The translations under genes and the position numbers were made by a program. A stretch of 64,000 nucleotides of DNA from Ga0077560 sp046330435 (GTDB lineage Bacteria; Actinomycetota; Thermoleophilia; Miltoncostaeales; Miltoncostaeaceae): NCBI GenBank assembly GCA_046330435.1, contig JAXLST010000011.1, forward strand, positions 1 to 64,000, written 5' to 3'. The notes beneath the pieces are model-generated. The model was not told where the DNA came from, made no database searches, and worked only from the letters and a program-made list of their open reading frames with translations. How positions within the stretch are numbered: position 1 is the first letter of the stretch; each line of letters opens with the position of its first letter. Shown piece by piece: positions 63,318 to 64,000 of this stretch.

Positions 63318-64000
63318 TCAGCCGTGGTGCGGCGGGGCGTGCACGGGGCGCGGGATGGCCAGCGCGATCGCGGCCGCACCGAGCCCGCAGAGCCCGCACA
63401 CCACGAACCCGGCGACGAACGCGCCGGCGTCGAGCCGGGCGCCGGCCGCGGTCTGCAGGGTGGCCTCGACCACGGCGACGCCCACCACGAATCCCACCTG
63501 GCGCACCACGTTCACCACGCCGCTGCCCACACCGGCGCGAGGCCCGGCGACCGTGGCCATCGCCCCGCCCACCAGCACGGGGAAGGAGCCGCCCACCCCC
63601 AGGCCGGCGAGCGCGCACAGCACCACCACGCGCAGCGGCGTGGCGTGGTCGCCCAGGGTCGCGAGCCCCAGCACGGCCAGCCCGAAGACGGTGAGGGCGG
63701 GCGCGGCGATGACGCGCACCCCGATGCGGTCCGACAGGCGTCCCGCGATGGGCCCGGCCAGGAACGCGCACAGCGAGAACGGCAGCACCGTGAACGACGC
63801 CTTCAGCGGCGAGTACTCCCACACGGTCTGCAGCAGCACGGCCAGGCCGTACGTGGAGCCCAGCAGGCCCAGGCCCAGCAGGAAGATCGCCGCCGAGGCG
63901 CGCCCGAAGGCCGGTGAGCGGAACAGCCGGAGGTCGACGATGGGCTCCCGGACGCGCAGCTCCGACGCCACGAACACCGCGAACAGCACGGCGGCGGCCG
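63318..64000 (-). CDS. MFS transporter, C-terminal part (cut by window edge)
   Basis: The frame is open to the right edge; about 227 residues of the C-terminal half are present. Helices seen include AAIFLLGLGLLGSTYGLAVL, LPFSLCAFLAGPIAGRLSDR, VVVLCALAGLGVGGSFPVLV and VVNVVRQVGFVVGVAVVEAT. The VREPIVDLRLFRSPAFGRAS segment and the loop motif GRLSDRIGVR point to the DHA2 (14-helix drug:proton antiporter) family. The N-terminal half is not in the window. The substrate is unknown. Confidence 0.85.
   Translation of the reverse strand, partial: AAAVLFAVFVASELRVREPIVDLRLFRSPAFGRASAAIFLLGLGLLGSTYGLAVLLQTVWEYSPLKASFTVLPFSLCAFLAGPIAGRLSDRIGVRVIAAPALTVFGLAVLGLATLGDHATPLRVVVLCALAGLGVGGSFPVLVGGAMATVAGPRAGVGSGVVNVVRQVGFVVGVAVVEATLQTAAGARLDAGAFVAGFVVCGLCGLGAAAIALAIPRPVHAPPHHG

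Overview
The window is very GC-rich (third codon positions are almost all G or C) and densely coded on both strands, with many ATGA/GTGA start-stop overlaps and many GTG starts. Its gene content fits a high-GC actinobacterium: a GlgE/TreS-maltokinase glucan pathway, GAF-SpoIIE partner-switching proteins, NarL-type two-component genes, DUF1990, DUF6457 and PD40/Ig-like secreted proteins. I would guess class Thermoleophilia, but this is inference from gene content; there is no rRNA or tRNA here to prove it. No CRISPR array, prophage or insertion sequence was seen.

Layout. 0-8 kb: truncated PAS protein, membrane protein, collagen-like exported protein, ABC-F ATPase, a two-gene ABC-2 exporter and a PD40 beta-propeller protein. 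8-15.4 kb: an Fe-S-type regulator and a DUF59 protein flank a four-gene operon for a Tat-exported molybdopterin oxidoreductase of the type II DMSO reductase family. Its alpha and beta subunits resemble periplasmic nitrite oxidoreductase/nitrate reductase of the Nitrospira/anammox kind; an ethylbenzene-dehydrogenase-type haem b subunit and a TorD-like chaperone follow. 15.6-22.5 kb: cupin, dienelactone hydrolase, PemK-like protein, CPA2 antiporter with Usp-like tail, CinA amidase and several small unknown proteins. 22.6-25.3 kb: a sulfide:quinone oxidoreductase operon (CMD protein, DUF302, SQR-like flavoprotein, 55-aa basic protein) with a recognisable promoter and a very strong terminator. 25.3-32.6 kb: a frameshifted SRPBCC gene, a 1116-aa GAF-SpoIIE-HATPase-STAS protein with a free STAS protein, and a separate RsbW-like kinase under a SigB-like promoter. 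32.7-35.6 kb: an operon with two DUF1990 genes and a secreted two-repeat protein. 35.6-49.3 kb: treX-treY-treZ on the minus strand, divergent from glgE, treS, maltokinase and glgB on the plus strand. 49.3-54.5 kb: diguanylate cyclase, DHFR-like reductase, P-II protein with ammonium transporter, and an MFS transporter. 54.5-64 kb: two cupredoxin/multicopper-oxidase genes downstream of a large FN3 protein, a NarL-type kinase/regulator pair with an extra receiver protein, a polysaccharide deacetylase and a truncated MFS transporter.

How the genes work together. The 35.6-49.3 kb block encodes a complete trehalose-glucan cycle: TreS, maltokinase, GlgE and GlgB turn trehalose into branched alpha-glucan, and TreX, TreY and TreZ turn the glucan back into trehalose. 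The molybdoenzyme and SQR operons are two candidate respiratory entry or exit points for inorganic nitrogen and sulfur, and their upstream regions share a short AT-rich string. Two genes (the SRPBCC gene and the treS/maltokinase junction) each look broken by one missing base; the second is in a G run. Either these are real lesions or the assembly has indel errors.
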